From assembly GCA_937895705.1 (NCBI GenBank), contig CALBKM010000029.1, forward strand, positions 62,001-126,000: a DNA stretch of 64,000 nt, read 5' to 3'. The stretch comes from an uncultured Clostridia bacterium (GTDB taxonomy: Bacteria > Bacillota > Clostridia > Lachnospirales > Lachnospiraceae). Below the pieces are notes generated by a model, which was given only the letters and a program-made list of their open reading frames with translations, was not told the DNA's origin and made no database searches. The translations under genes were made by a program, and so were the position numbers. Numbering within the stretch: position 1 is the stretch's first letter; the number at the start of each line of letters is the position of its first letter. Shown piece by piece: positions 51,098 through 60,545 of this stretch.

Positions 51098-51169
51098 AGT
51101 CACCCTCCTGTGTTAAAATTTCCTATCCTACGCATTCGAATCAATTTCAATCTGCGTCAAAGCAGGTTG

Positions 51170-54100
51170 CTACGCATCAAGCTTATCTTCGATTAAGTTT
51201 ACGGATACCAGTGTGGAAACACCCTTTTCCTGCATGGTAATACCGTACAGAGTATCCGCCGCCGCCATGGTTCCCCGACGATGGGTAATCACAATAAACT
51301 GGGTATGCTTTGTCAGTTTGTGCAAATAACCTGCGTAACGCTTTACATTGGAATCATCAAGTGCCGCTTCAATTTCGTCTAAAAGACAGAACGGAGACGG
51401 TTTTAAATTCTGAATCGCAAACAATAACGCAATGGCAGTGAGCGCCTTCTCTCCACCGGAAAGCTGCATCATATTCTGCAGCTTCTTTCCAGGAGGCTGT
51501 GCGTTAATTCGAACGCCAGCGGTAAGAATATCTTCTTCCTCCTGCAGTTCCAGCGTACCTTTACCGCCGCCGAACAGTTCCCGGAATACCACATCAAACT
51601 GCTCTTTAATCTGCTCGAACTTTTCCTCAAACTGCACCCGCATCTTGCCGTCCAGCTCGGAAATCATGGTGGTTAACGTCTCTCCCGCAGTTACCAAGTC
51701 GTTACGTTGCGCATCCAGGAATGAAAAACGTTCCAGACACTCTTTGTACTCCTCAATGGCATTTACATTTACGGAGCCCAGTCCCTTAATCTTACTCTTA
51801 AGTTCCTGCGTCTTTTTCTTTGCCTGAGGCAGACTGTCGAACTCATCATTCTTTAATTCTGCCGCATCCGACAACGTCAACTCGTACTCATCCCACATAT
51901 AAGCGCACTGGGCTTCAATCTGTTCCCTTAACTTTTCGATTCTATCGTTTAATCGGAACAATTCTTTATCAAGCTCTGCTTTACGCTCCGCTAAGGTTTC
52001 GCGTTTGGAAAACAATCCTTTATGCTTTGCGGATGCCTCTTCTCGACGCTTTGTAATATCTTCCGCTTCCTTTTCGATTCCGCCGCACAATTTATACAAC
52101 GTCTCAATTTCCTGTTTCGTACGGGCAATCAGTGTTTCTTTTTCGGATACCGCATCCATAGCTCCCGCCCCCTCATCACTGAGCTGGCTTTCCTCTCCGG
52201 TCAGCTTCGCGATTTCACCTTCAATTCTGGCGATATTTTCTTCCAAATAGTGGCTATTTTGTTTGATATTGCTGAGTTCCATACGAAGACTTTCGCCTTT
52301 TTCCAACGCATACTGTTCTAAACGACGCTCTTCATCCAAATGGTGGGCGCATTCCTCGATACAGGTATCGTTATGCTTGCTCGCTTCTTCGTTTTCCGAA
52401 AGAGCTCGTTCCATCTTTTCGATGTTCTCGGTAAGCTCTTTCTCCTGTACTTCAATTTCCGTAAGTTCCTTATGAATTTCATCATAGGAAGAAATCCGCT
52501 CCCGTGCCTCCGACTCGATCCGGTCAAGTTCCAGCTTTGCGGTATTCTGCAACAAAAAATCTTCCTGCAGGGCCGTCTTGGATTCTTCTAAACGTTTGCT
52601 GATTTCCTCTCTGGAAATCCGAAGCGTATTTCTTCGTTCTTCCATGGAAGTCAGACGTTCTCCCAAAAGTTCAACACGCTTCTGGGCCTCATCCACCTCA
52701 CGGCGTCTGCCCAAAAGATTACTGGCGTTTTTATACGCACCGCCGGAAATGGAACCGCCCGGGTTTAACTGCTCGCCTTCCAACGTAACAATTCGCAGAG
52801 AATACTTATATTTCTTTGCAAGCTGCAACGCATTATCGATGGTATCCGCTACCACAATTCGTCCCAACAAAAAGTGAATTACGAACCGGAATCGGGCCTC
52901 CGTATCCACCAAATCTGCGGCATAACCGATGACGCCCCGTTCCTTACGTACATCCTCGGAAGCACCGCCCCATTCCTTTACCGCATCCAGAGGCAGGAAC
53001 GTAGCACGTCCTGCTTTGTTCTGCTTTAAAAACTGCACCATCCGCTTCGCCGTAGCTTCCGTATCGGTTACAATATTCTGGATATTGCCGCCCAGTGCGG
53101 TTTCAATCGCAGTTTCGTACTGCTTTTCTACCTCGAAAATATCCGCAACAACACCGATAATTCCCGGTTCTTTTTCCTTTTGCTCCATGACACGTCGGAT
53201 TCCGCCGCCGTACCCGTCATAACGCTCGGAGATGTTTCGTAAAGACTCGGCTCTGGACTGTTCTCTGATACATTCTCTCTGGGTCTGCTCATAAGTCTCC
53301 CGAATACGATTTAACTCTTCGCGAATCTTTGTTAACTCTGCTTCATCCCTTCGATTTCCGGACAAACGCTCGGAAATCTTATCTGAAATTTCTTCCAGAC
53401 GTTTTCTGCCATCTTCTACCGCAGACTCTGCCGCAGACTTATCGGTTTCGTTTTTTAATACCTTCTGGGTCAAAGAGGCCTTTTTGATTTGATTCTGTTC
53501 TTTTATGGTACGATAACGCTGTACATTGGTCTTAATCGTACCGTTTTCGGTGAGAAGTCGAAAAACATCCGCATTACGGTTTTCGATTTCGTTGGTATAT
53601 CCGTTAATTCGCTCACGGATTTCCTCTAACTCCCGGTCCGCTTCTTCCTTCGTGTCCTCCAGCTTATAAAGCTTTTGGTCCACGTCGGACTTTTCCTTCT
53701 TATAACGGGCCAGCTCGTTATGTTTTTCTTCCCGCTCCTTCTCTACTACACTCTTACGTTCCTTTACATGAGACTCTCCCACGCGAATTGTGGCAATCTG
53801 CTCCATCAAAAGCTTAATTTCACTCTCGTTTTTCTGAATATCCAGTTGTAATTCGTTCTTCCGCGCCGCATTATCGGCCAGAAGCTCCGTAAGAGCTTCG
53901 GATTCCTGCTCCAAACGTTCGTAGTCTTCCTTACTGCTTTCATACTCCGCGGACGTTTCGTTAAAGTCGTTTTGTACAATGGAAAGCTTTTCAAGAAGGT
54001 CCTGTTCCGCTGCTTCCTGCTTCTCATGTTCAAGCAAAAAGGCGTTCACTTCCACCTGCTTCAACTCATCTTTTAAATGTAAATATTCCTTCGCCGCCGT

Positions 54101-54727
54101 CTGTTGCTTCTCCAACGGTCCCAACTGCTTTTCGATTTCGGATAAAATGTCGGTAATACGGGAAAGATTTAACTTTTCCTCTTCCAATTGCTTTTCCGCA
54201 GCAGCCTTACGCTTTTTATACTTCACAATACCGGCAGCCTCATCAAAAAGTTCACGACGTTCTTCCGGCTTACCGCTTAAAATCTTATCAATCTGTCCCT
54301 GTCCAATGATGGAATACCCTTCCTTACCGATACCGGTGTCCAAAAACAACTCCTGCACATCACGCAAACGGCAGTTGTTTCCGTTCATCAGGTACTCACT
54401 CTCACCGGAACGATACACCCGTCTTGCCACCGTCACTTCATCGTACTCAATCGGCAACTTATGGTCGGAATTGTCTAACGTAATGGCCACATAGGCATAC
54501 CCTTGCGGCTTACGCATCTGAGTACCGGCAAAAATAACATCCTGCATGGAACTGCCTCGTAACTGCTTTGCACTCTGCTCACCCAGAACCCATCGAACCG
54601 CATCCGCCACATTGCTCTTACCGGAACCGTTCGGTCCCACGATGCCCGTAATTCCGTCATGGAACTCAAACAATATTTTATTGGCAAAGGACTTAAAGCC
54701 CTGTACCTCAATGCTCTTTAAATACAT
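51170..54727 (-). CDS. smc: Chromosome segregation protein SMC
   Basis: 1185-aa SMC ATPase. Walker A in IVGPNGSGKSNVADAVRWVL (~residues 29-48), long coiled coil, hinge near 520-640 (GYGGGIRRVMEQ; GGSISGG at its end), second coiled coil, and the C-terminal ATPase half with LSGGEKALTAIALLFAIQN and FCLLDEIEAALDD. It forms condensin with ScpAB, which are not here. The rnc-smc-ftsY order is the classical Firmicute arrangement. Confidence 0.98.
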   Translation of the reverse strand: MYLKSIEVQGFKSFANKILFEFHDGITGIVGPNGSGKSNVADAVRWVLGEQSAKQLRGSSMQDVIFAGTQMRKPQGYAYVAITLDNSDHKLPIEYDEVTVARRVYRSGESEYLMNGNNCRLRDVQELFLDTGIGKEGYSIIGQGQIDKILSGKPEERRELFDEAAGIVKYKKRKAAAEKQLEEEKLNLSRITDILSEIEKQLGPLEKQQTAAKEYLHLKDELKQVEVNAFLLEHEKQEAAEQDLLEKLSIVQNDFNETSAEYESSKEDYERLEQESEALTELLADNAARKNELQLDIQKNESEIKLLMEQIATIRVGESHVKERKSVVEKEREEKHNELARYKKEKSDVDQKLYKLEDTKEEADRELEEIRERINGYTNEIENRNADVFRLLTENGTIKTNVQRYRTIKEQNQIKKASLTQKVLKNETDKSAAESAVEDGRKRLEEISDKISERLSGNRRDEAELTKIREELNRIRETYEQTQRECIREQSRAESLRNISERYDGYGGGIRRVMEQKEKEPGIIGVVADIFEVEKQYETAIETALGGNIQNIVTDTEATAKRMVQFLKQNKAGRATFLPLDAVKEWGGASEDVRKERGVIGYAADLVDTEARFRFVIHFLLGRIVVADTIDNALQLAKKYKYSLRIVTLEGEQLNPGGSISGGAYKNASNLLGRRREVDEAQKRVELLGERLTSMEERRNTLRISREEISKRLEESKTALQEDFLLQNTAKLELDRIESEARERISSYDEIHKELTEIEVQEKELTENIEKMERALSENEEASKHNDTCIEECAHHLDEERRLEQYALEKGESLRMELSNIKQNSHYLEENIARIEGEIAKLTGEESQLSDEGAGAMDAVSEKETLIARTKQEIETLYKLCGGIEKEAEDITKRREEASAKHKGLFSKRETLAERKAELDKELFRLNDRIEKLREQIEAQCAYMWDEYELTLSDAAELKNDEFDSLPQAKKKTQELKSKIKGLGSVNVNAIEEYKECLERFSFLDAQRNDLVTAGETLTTMISELDGKMRVQFEEKFEQIKEQFDVVFRELFGGGKGTLELQEEEDILTAGVRINAQPPGKKLQNMMQLSGGEKALTAIALLFAIQNLKPSPFCLLDEIEAALDDSNVKRYAGYLHKLTKHTQFIVITHRRGTMAAADTLYGITMQEKGVSTLVSVNLIEDKLDA

Positions 54728-54744
54728 ATACCGTCTCCCGTTCT

Positions 54745-55449
54745 CTAATCTTTGGCATTTTCCCGCAGTTTTAAGATACTGCGGTATGCAGCCTCCTGTT
54801 CCGCCGCTTTCTTCGTCTTGCCTTCACCTTTGGCAAGTACCGTCTCGTCCAGACAGGCACAAACCGTAAACCGTTTCATATGCTCCGGCCCTTTTTCCGA
54901 AATCAAACGATAAGAAAGGTTCCCCTTATGATCGCTTTGAATCATTTCCTGTAGGATAGTTTTACTATCACAAAAGAGTGTTCTGTGCTCCACATCGGAC
55001 AGCACCGTATTCTCTATGAACTCTTTCGCATTAGTAAAGCCACCATCTAAATAAATCGCACCGATCACGGCCTCAAAGGCATCGGACAAAATGGAACTGC
55101 GTTCCCGACCGCCGGTAGCTTCTTCGCCTTTCCCTAACAACAAAAAGCTTCCCAAATCGATTTCTTTGGCGCACTGGGCCAACGTCGGTTCACACACCAG
55201 ACTGGCGCGAAACTTCGTCAATTCTCCTTCCGGCATTTGCGGATGATTGCGATAAAGACTTTCACTGGAAATCATCTCTAACACCGCATCTCCCAGAAAC
55301 TCCAGCCGTTCGTTATTTCCTTCTCTTTTCAGATGATGCTCGTTGGCATAGGAACTGTGGGTCAACGCATGAACCAGATGTTCCGGATTTCCGAAGGTAT
55401 ACTTCAGTCTGTTCTGCAGGTCCGTAATTTTATGTTCATCAAACAACAT
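54745..55449 (-). CDS. rnc: Ribonuclease III
   Basis: 234 aa from the ATG at 55449 (AAAGGAGGAG upstream; the TTG codons in between are too close to it). RNase III domain with NERLEFLGDAVLEMI and DAFEAVIGAIYLDGG; C-terminal double-stranded RNA-binding domain ending KKAAEQEAAYRSILKL. It processes rRNA and degrades RNA duplexes. Followed by smc after 17 bp. Confidence 0.97.
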   Translation of the reverse strand: MLFDEHKITDLQNRLKYTFGNPEHLVHALTHSSYANEHHLKREGNNERLEFLGDAVLEMISSESLYRNHPQMPEGELTKFRASLVCEPTLAQCAKEIDLGSFLLLGKGEEATGGRERSSILSDAFEAVIGAIYLDGGFTNAKEFIENTVLSDVEHRTLFCDSKTILQEMIQSDHKGNLSYRLISEKGPEHMKRFTVCACLDETVLAKGEGKTKKAAEQEAAYRSILKLRENAKD

Positions 55450-55510
55450 GTGCAACAACTCCTCCTTTCCTGTATATTACTAACATACATGCCGTATAAC
55501 AAAGGAACAA

Positions 55511-55529
55511 GGGTGTCGTGGCGACACCC
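55511..55529 (-). terminator. Hairpin after acpP
   Basis: GGGTGTCG/CGACACCC perfect 8-bp stem with a 3-nt loop. Only a broken T-tract follows on minus (CTTGTTCCTTTG), so termination may be partial, letting some plsX-acpP transcripts reach rnc-smc-ftsY. Confidence 0.6.
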
Positions 55530-55570
55530 CTTAATTCTACCGACGAATCAGTGCATCCATCAGCAATTCC

Positions 55571-55801
55571 CTAGTTCAATGCACTTTTAATCTGCTCTAC
55601 CGCATCTGCAACGGTAACAATACCTTCTGCAGCCTCGTTTGCAATCTCGATATCGAACTCTTCCTCAATACCCATCAGAATCTGAAATACATCTAACGAA
55701 TCAGCGCCAAGGTCATCCACAAAAGTGGTTTCCATAGTAATTTCCTCCGCATCCACATTTAATACCTCGCTGATTATTTTCTGTAATTTCTCGAATTCCA
55801 T
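55571..55801 (-). CDS. acpP: Acyl carrier protein
   Basis: 76-aa acidic protein with DDLGADSLDVFQILMGIEEEF; Ser of DSL receives 4'-phosphopantetheine. It carries fatty acyl chains in lipid synthesis and also supplies PlsX. It follows plsX, and the pair is the standard Firmicute lipid cassette. Confidence 0.97.
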   Translation of the reverse strand: MEFEKLQKIISEVLNVDAEEITMETTFVDDLGADSLDVFQILMGIEEEFDIEIANEAAEGIVTVADAVEQIKSALN

Positions 55802-55819
55802 GATTCTATCTCCTTTCCA

Positions 55820-56833
55820 TTATGATTCATTTACTGTAATACTGTCTTTGATTCTTTCGTTAATGTTCTGCTCTTTGAATGAAATACACTGCAGAATCGA
55901 GTTTTTGATTTCATCCGACTTGGAATTTCCGTGGCTCTTTACCACAAGGCCTTTTAAGCCTAGCATCGGTGCTCCTCCGAACTGAGACGAATCCAAATCT
56001 TTCAGTGTCTCTTTTAATGCCGGCTTTACCAAAAACGCACCCAGTTTGCTGCGGAAGGTACTCATCATGCCTTCCTTAATCTTACCGATTAAGGTCTTTG
56101 CCATACCCTCATACAGCTTTAAGATTACATTTCCCACAAAAGCTTCACATACAACTACATCCGCATATCCCGCAGGAATCTCTCTTGCTTCGATACTGCC
56201 GATAAAATTTATCTCGTTGCAGTTCTTTAACAACGGGAACGTTTCCTTTACCAATGCATTTCCCTTTTCCTCTTCCGCGCCGATATTTACTATCGCCACT
56301 CGCGGATTCTTGATACCGATGACATGCTCCATATAAACGGAACCCATCTTCGCAAACTGTACCAGATGAGAAGAACGGGCATCTACATTGGCTCCGCAGT
56401 CAATCAGCAGGGAAACACCCTTTGCGGTCGGAAGCAAAGGCGCAAGCGGCGGACGCTCCACCCCCGGAAGTCTTCCCACAATCAGTTGTGCTCCTACCAA
56501 CACCGCTCCTGTACTTCCCGCAGACACAAATGCGTCTGCTTCATTATTCTTTACCAGAGTCATTGCCTTCACTATGGAAGAATCCTTCTTGCGTCGCACC
56601 GCCATAACCGGCGCTTCCTCATTGGTAATCTCCTCCTCGGCATGTACAACGGTAATTCTTTCGTTTTCATAAGTGTACTGCTTCAACTGTTCGCGGATAA
56701 TATCTTCTTTCCCGACCAAAATGATCCGGACACGATTATCCTCGTTCACAGCACGGACAGCACCCTTTATCACCTCTGCCGGAGCATTATCTCCTCCCAT
56801 GGCATCCACGGCGACTCTTACTATCGTCTGCAT
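55820..56833 (-). CDS. plsX: Phosphate acyltransferase PlsX
   Basis: 337 aa from MQTIVRVAVDAMGGD (AAAGGAG ~10 nt upstream; the ATG at 56854 lacks a site). Characteristic start VAVDAMGGDNAPAEV, VSAGSTGAVLVGAQLIVGRL and QFGGAPMLGLKGLVVKSHG. It makes acyl-phosphate from acyl-ACP for phosphatidate synthesis by PlsY. It feeds CdsA and PgsA, encoded elsewhere in the window. Confidence 0.96.
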   Translation of the reverse strand: MQTIVRVAVDAMGGDNAPAEVIKGAVRAVNEDNRVRIILVGKEDIIREQLKQYTYENERITVVHAEEEITNEEAPVMAVRRKKDSSIVKAMTLVKNNEADAFVSAGSTGAVLVGAQLIVGRLPGVERPPLAPLLPTAKGVSLLIDCGANVDARSSHLVQFAKMGSVYMEHVIGIKNPRVAIVNIGAEEEKGNALVKETFPLLKNCNEINFIGSIEAREIPAGYADVVVCEAFVGNVILKLYEGMAKTLIGKIKEGMMSTFRSKLGAFLVKPALKETLKDLDSSQFGGAPMLGLKGLVVKSHGNSKSDEIKNSILQCISFKEQNINERIKDSITVNES

Positions 56834-56865
56834 CTTACCGAATACTCCTTTCATATCTATAAATC

Positions 56866-56894
56866 ACTATACTAAATCTCTCTTTAAAAATCAA
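56866..56894 (-). promoter_or_regulatory. Promoter of plsX-acpP
   Basis: Minus strand TTGATT (56889-56894), 17-bp spacer, TATAGT (56866-56871). No FapR-type operator is evident around it. Confidence 0.65.
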
Positions 56895-56910
56895 CAGTAA
56901 TTTAAAAAAA

Positions 56911-57684
56911 TTACGCTTTCCGGTAAAAGAACGAACGATAGGTTTTATAGCCCAATACGGCAGGCTGGATAATCTGCTCCGTGGAACCCACAAACAAAAA
57001 TCCGTCCGTACGTAAGGAGTCGCTGAATTTCTTGTATATATCAACCTTGGCTTCTTCCGTAAAATAAATCAACACATTACGACATACGATCAAATCACAA
57101 GCCGTCGGATACGGGTCTTTAAGTAAATTGTGTTCCTTAAACTCCACACACTTTTTCACATCCGCATTAATCTGATAGTTGGTGTCGTTTACCTGAGTGA
57201 AATACTTCTTTAAAAATCCCGCCGGCAACCCTTTCAAACTTTTTTCGTTGTAAAGTCCCATACGGGCTTTATCCAGAACCTGCTTGTCAATGTCCGTGGC
57301 AATAATATGTATCTGAGAAAGAGGCAGAAACTGATTCAGCATCATTACGAGAGAATATGGTTCATCTCCCGTGGAGCATGCCGCACTCCAGATTTTCGGC
57401 GTCCTGGTCTTTTCAAAAATCACCGGAACAATCTCCGTCTCCATTACTTTCCATAATTCCGGGTTTCGATAGAATTCCGATACATTAATCGTAAGATAGT
57501 TAACAAATTCGTCAAACTTGGTCTTATCGCTTTTTAATACTTTTACATAATCGGAATATGATGTAATTTTGTGCTTTGCGATCAAAGCATCGATTCTGCG
57601 CTTCATCTGGCGCTCTTTATACGCATTTAAGTCGATTTTCGTCAGTTGAAATACATCCTTTTTAAACTGTTCGTAATTATCCAT
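56911..57684 (-). CDS. cheR: CheR-type chemotaxis protein methyltransferase
   Basis: 257 aa from MDNYEQFKKDVF (GGAGGG 6 nt upstream). N-terminal helical CheR domain (KRRIDALIAKHKITSYSDYV, YLTINVSEFYRNPELW), then the SAM-binding domain with IWSAACSTGDEPYSLVMMLN, IIATDIDKQVLDKAR and DLIVCRNVLIYFTEEAK. It methylates Glu on chemoreceptors using SAM. No other che or flagellar gene is in the window. A structured 84-nt element lies in its leader (57749-57832). Confidence 0.94.
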   Translation of the reverse strand: MDNYEQFKKDVFQLTKIDLNAYKERQMKRRIDALIAKHKITSYSDYVKVLKSDKTKFDEFVNYLTINVSEFYRNPELWKVMETEIVPVIFEKTRTPKIWSAACSTGDEPYSLVMMLNQFLPLSQIHIIATDIDKQVLDKARMGLYNEKSLKGLPAGFLKKYFTQVNDTNYQINADVKKCVEFKEHNLLKDPYPTACDLIVCRNVLIYFTEEAKVDIYKKFSDSLRTDGFLFVGSTEQIIQPAVLGYKTYRSFFYRKA

Positions 57685-57748
57685 ACACAACCCTCCATGC
57701 GATCATTTGTTCCAAAGACCGATGTCTTTCTGTCTACTTAAATATAGG

Positions 57749-57832
57749 GAACGCCCCGATGCCCTGTAGCAGGAGTGCGCCATGCTATGCAACCGACATA
57801 TACGCACCTCTTCTCAGAGTATCGAGGCGTTC
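57749..57832 (-). ncRNA. Four-way-junction leader element upstream of cheR
   Basis: In the minus-strand (cheR-sense) RNA, GAACGCCUCGAU pairs with AUCGGGGCGUUC over all 12 positions, with one U-G; the plus strand has a C/A mismatch there. Inside are CUCU/AGAG (57808-57819), GUGCG/CGCAC (57775-57779 with 57803-57807) and CCUG-CUA-CAGG (57763-57773). It ends 64 nt before the cheR ATG and follows ispH-rpsA by ~20 bp. No T-tract follows, so it is not a plain terminator. Candidate riboswitch or protein-binding leader; no known class recognised. Confidence 0.5.
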
Positions 57833-57851
57833 TTATTTCTCTTACGAGATA

Positions 57852-59795
57852 TTATTCTGCATCAGCAGCTTCTTCCTGAGCCTCTTCCTGAGCCTCAGCA
57901 ACTTCCTCTACCGGAGCAAGTAAAGCCTTCACGCTTAAGCTGATCTTCTTGTCATCAAGATTGAAATCAACAATCTTTGCTTCGATTTCCTGACCAACCT
58001 TTAATACATCAGCCGGCTTCTCAATGTGCTCTCTTGCAATCTGAGAAACATGAAGTAACGCGTCAACTCCCGGAACAAGCTCTACGAATGCGCCGAAGTC
58101 GGTCATTCTTGCTACCTTACCGGTAACGATGTTGCCTACTGCAAACTTCTCCTCTGCATCAGCCCACGGATTCTGATCCGGGAACTTCATGGAAAGAGCA
58201 ACCTTCTCGCCCTGAATGTCCTTAATGAAAGCCTTCACGGTATCGCCAACCTTGAATACCTTCTTCGGGCTCTCGATTCTGCCCCAGGACATCTCGGAAA
58301 TGTGAAGTAAACCATCTACACCGCCAAGGTCGATGAAAGCACCGAACTCGGTTACATTCTTAACCTTGCCTTCTACTACGTCGCCGATCTGAATTCTTGC
58401 GAAAAGCTCCTTCTGAAGCTCAGCCTTCTTAGCAACGAGTAACTGCTTACGGTCACCGATAATTCTTCTTCTGCGCGGATTGAACTCGCTGATTACGAAC
58501 TCAATCTCCTGATCCTTGTACTTACTTAAATCCTTCTCATAAGTGTCGGATACAAGGCTTGCCGGAATGAAAATTCTTGCCTCATCGATAACAACGCTTA
58601 AGCCGCCTTCCAATACGGCAGAAACGGTTGCGGTAAGAACCTCTTTGTTGTTGAAAGCTTCTTCAAGCTTCTTGTTGCCCTTCTCTGCAGCAAGTCTCTT
58701 GTAGGTAAGGAGAACTTGACCTTCTCCGTCGTTTACCTTAAGAACCTTTGCCTGCATGGTGTCACCTTCCTTAACCAGAGTGGTTAAGTCCACATTCGGA
58801 GTGTTGGTGTATTCGCTTCTGGTAATGATACCGTCAGCCTTATAGCCTATGTTCAAGACGATTTCGTCTTCTTTAACGCGAATCACAGTGCCCTCGACTA
58901 CCTCTCCGTTGTGTATTGTCTTTAAAGACTCCTCCAATAATTGGTCAAAACTCATTTCAGACATGATTTTCTGAACCTCCTTGATAATATTATTTGGGGT
59001 GGAAGCCCCCGCTGTAATACCTACGCAACGAAAAGATTTAAACTGACTTAAATCCAGGTCATCGAGTTTCTGTATATAGTAAGTATTTCCACATGCGTTC
59101 TTTGCGATTTCATACAACTTTTTTGTGTTGGAACTCTGCTTTCCGCCGATCACAATCATAGCCTCCGACATAGCCGCTAACCGTGCCGCTTCCGACTGTC
59201 GTTCCTGAGTTGCATTGCATATCGTATTCAGAACAATTATATCATACCGCTTTTTTTCAAAAATTTCAACTAATTCTTGAAATTTCTTGTAATTAAATGT
59301 CGTTTGCGCCACGATACATAGTTTTTCCGTTTCCGGAATGTTCATTTTTTCCAATTTTTCCGCAGAATCTGCAATAAAAACCTTGCCTTCTGCCCATCCT
59401 TTGATTCCGATGACCTCCGGATGTGTCTCATCACCGATAATTACAACCGTCCTTCCGGCACGACTTTGCTCTTGTGCAATCTTATGAATCTTTTTCACGA
59501 AAGGGCAGGTGGCGTCCACCACATCGAACCCGTAGGACTGCATTTTTTCCTGTTCCGCTCTTGTCACGCCGTGAGAACGTATTACTATTGTACCCTTTTC
59601 CACGGTTTCCCATTCATCCTCCGGGTACAAAATGCTGACACCCTTTTCTTCAAACTCACGAACCACTTCTTCGTTATGAATAATCGGTCCGTAGGTATAA
59701 ACCTTTTTTCCCAGGCGTAACTGCTCTTCCACCTGTTCTACCGCACGTCTTACGCCGAAGCAAAAGCCTGCGGTTTTTGCCACATTGATTTCCAT
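57852..59795 (-). CDS. ispH: HMBPP reductase (IspH) fused to ribosomal protein S1
   Basis: 647 aa from MEINVAKTAGFCFGV, the usual family start; the ATG five codons earlier is equally open. N-terminal ~280 residues: IspH, the last MEP pathway step, with cluster Cys in GFCFG, DATCPF and NTICNAT, and HNEEVV/RSHGV/DETHPE His motifs. C-terminal part: four S1 repeats (starts near GEVVEGTVIRVKED, EVLTATVSAVLEGG, GDVVEGKVKNVTEFGAF, GNIVTGKVARMTDFGAF) and an acidic tail. The fusion is typical of Clostridia. It follows cmk, as rpsA does in many bacteria. Confidence 0.96.
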   Translation of the reverse strand: MEINVAKTAGFCFGVRRAVEQVEEQLRLGKKVYTYGPIIHNEEVVREFEEKGVSILYPEDEWETVEKGTIVIRSHGVTRAEQEKMQSYGFDVVDATCPFVKKIHKIAQEQSRAGRTVVIIGDETHPEVIGIKGWAEGKVFIADSAEKLEKMNIPETEKLCIVAQTTFNYKKFQELVEIFEKKRYDIIVLNTICNATQERQSEAARLAAMSEAMIVIGGKQSSNTKKLYEIAKNACGNTYYIQKLDDLDLSQFKSFRCVGITAGASTPNNIIKEVQKIMSEMSFDQLLEESLKTIHNGEVVEGTVIRVKEDEIVLNIGYKADGIITRSEYTNTPNVDLTTLVKEGDTMQAKVLKVNDGEGQVLLTYKRLAAEKGNKKLEEAFNNKEVLTATVSAVLEGGLSVVIDEARIFIPASLVSDTYEKDLSKYKDQEIEFVISEFNPRRRRIIGDRKQLLVAKKAELQKELFARIQIGDVVEGKVKNVTEFGAFIDLGGVDGLLHISEMSWGRIESPKKVFKVGDTVKAFIKDIQGEKVALSMKFPDQNPWADAEEKFAVGNIVTGKVARMTDFGAFVELVPGVDALLHVSQIAREHIEKPADVLKVGQEIEAKIVDFNLDDKKISLSVKALLAPVEEVAEAQEEAQEEAADAE

Positions 59796-59844
59796 TGCCG
59801 ATTCCCGCATTCCGGACCTTACGGTCCGAACTCTTTCTGTACAT

Positions 59845-60516
59845 TTATTTCTGCGCGTTTTGACACAGTTCGTAAAGCTTTTCTACATTTTCCTCAATGG
59901 TCATGTACGAATTATCGAAATACACCGCATCCTCCGCCTGTACAAGAGGTGCAAACTCACGATGGGAATCACGATAGTCCCGCTCTCTGATATTCTCTTC
60001 GATTTCCGCAAGACTGCATTCCACTCCCTTTGCTACCTGCTCGTCGTAACGGCGTTTTGCCCGAACCTCCACACTGGCGGTTAAAAACACTTTTACATTT
60101 GCGTCAGGAAGCACATAGGAACCGATATCCCTGCCGTCCATTACCACATTTTCCTGCTTGGCCAGTGCGCGTTGCAGCTCCACCATTTTTAAACGTACTT
60201 TCTTATTAACGGAAGAAACACTGGTCATATGGCTGACCTCTTCGGTACGAATCAGACCGTTTACGTTCTCACCGTTTAACAATACTACCTGTTCACCGTC
60301 TCTGTGTGTAATCGTAACATCCGCGGAATCGCAAGCCGCCTCCATTGCGGAAAAATCATCCTCTGCGATACCGTTACGCAGAAAATGAAGTGCCATGGCA
60401 CGATACATTGCTCCCGTATCCACATAAATATACCCCAGCTTTGCAGCCAGTTTCTTAGCTACCGTACTTTTTCCGGCTCCCGCCGGCCCGTCAAGGGCAA
60501 TACTGAAATATCCCAT
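59845..60516 (-). CDS. cmk: Cytidylate kinase
   Basis: 223-aa CMP kinase. P-loop LDGPAGAGKSTVAKKLAAKL (residues ~8-27), YVDTGAMYRA, VVMDGRDIGSYVLPDANVKV and the LID region RDYRDSHREF. It phosphorylates CMP and dCMP. Precedes ispH-rpsA by ~50 bp in the same operon. Confidence 0.96.
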   Translation of the reverse strand: MGYFSIALDGPAGAGKSTVAKKLAAKLGYIYVDTGAMYRAMALHFLRNGIAEDDFSAMEAACDSADVTITHRDGEQVVLLNGENVNGLIRTEEVSHMTSVSSVNKKVRLKMVELQRALAKQENVVMDGRDIGSYVLPDANVKVFLTASVEVRAKRRYDEQVAKGVECSLAEIEENIRERDYRDSHREFAPLVQAEDAVYFDNSYMTIEENVEKLYELCQNAQK

Positions 60517-60545
60517 TGTTCATCCTTCCCGTGCTTTCGCACTGT

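Noticed and set aside
57749..57832. Ordinary terminator for ispH-rpsA
   Set aside because: The minus strand has no T-tract after the stem and the loop is itself structured into three hairpins.
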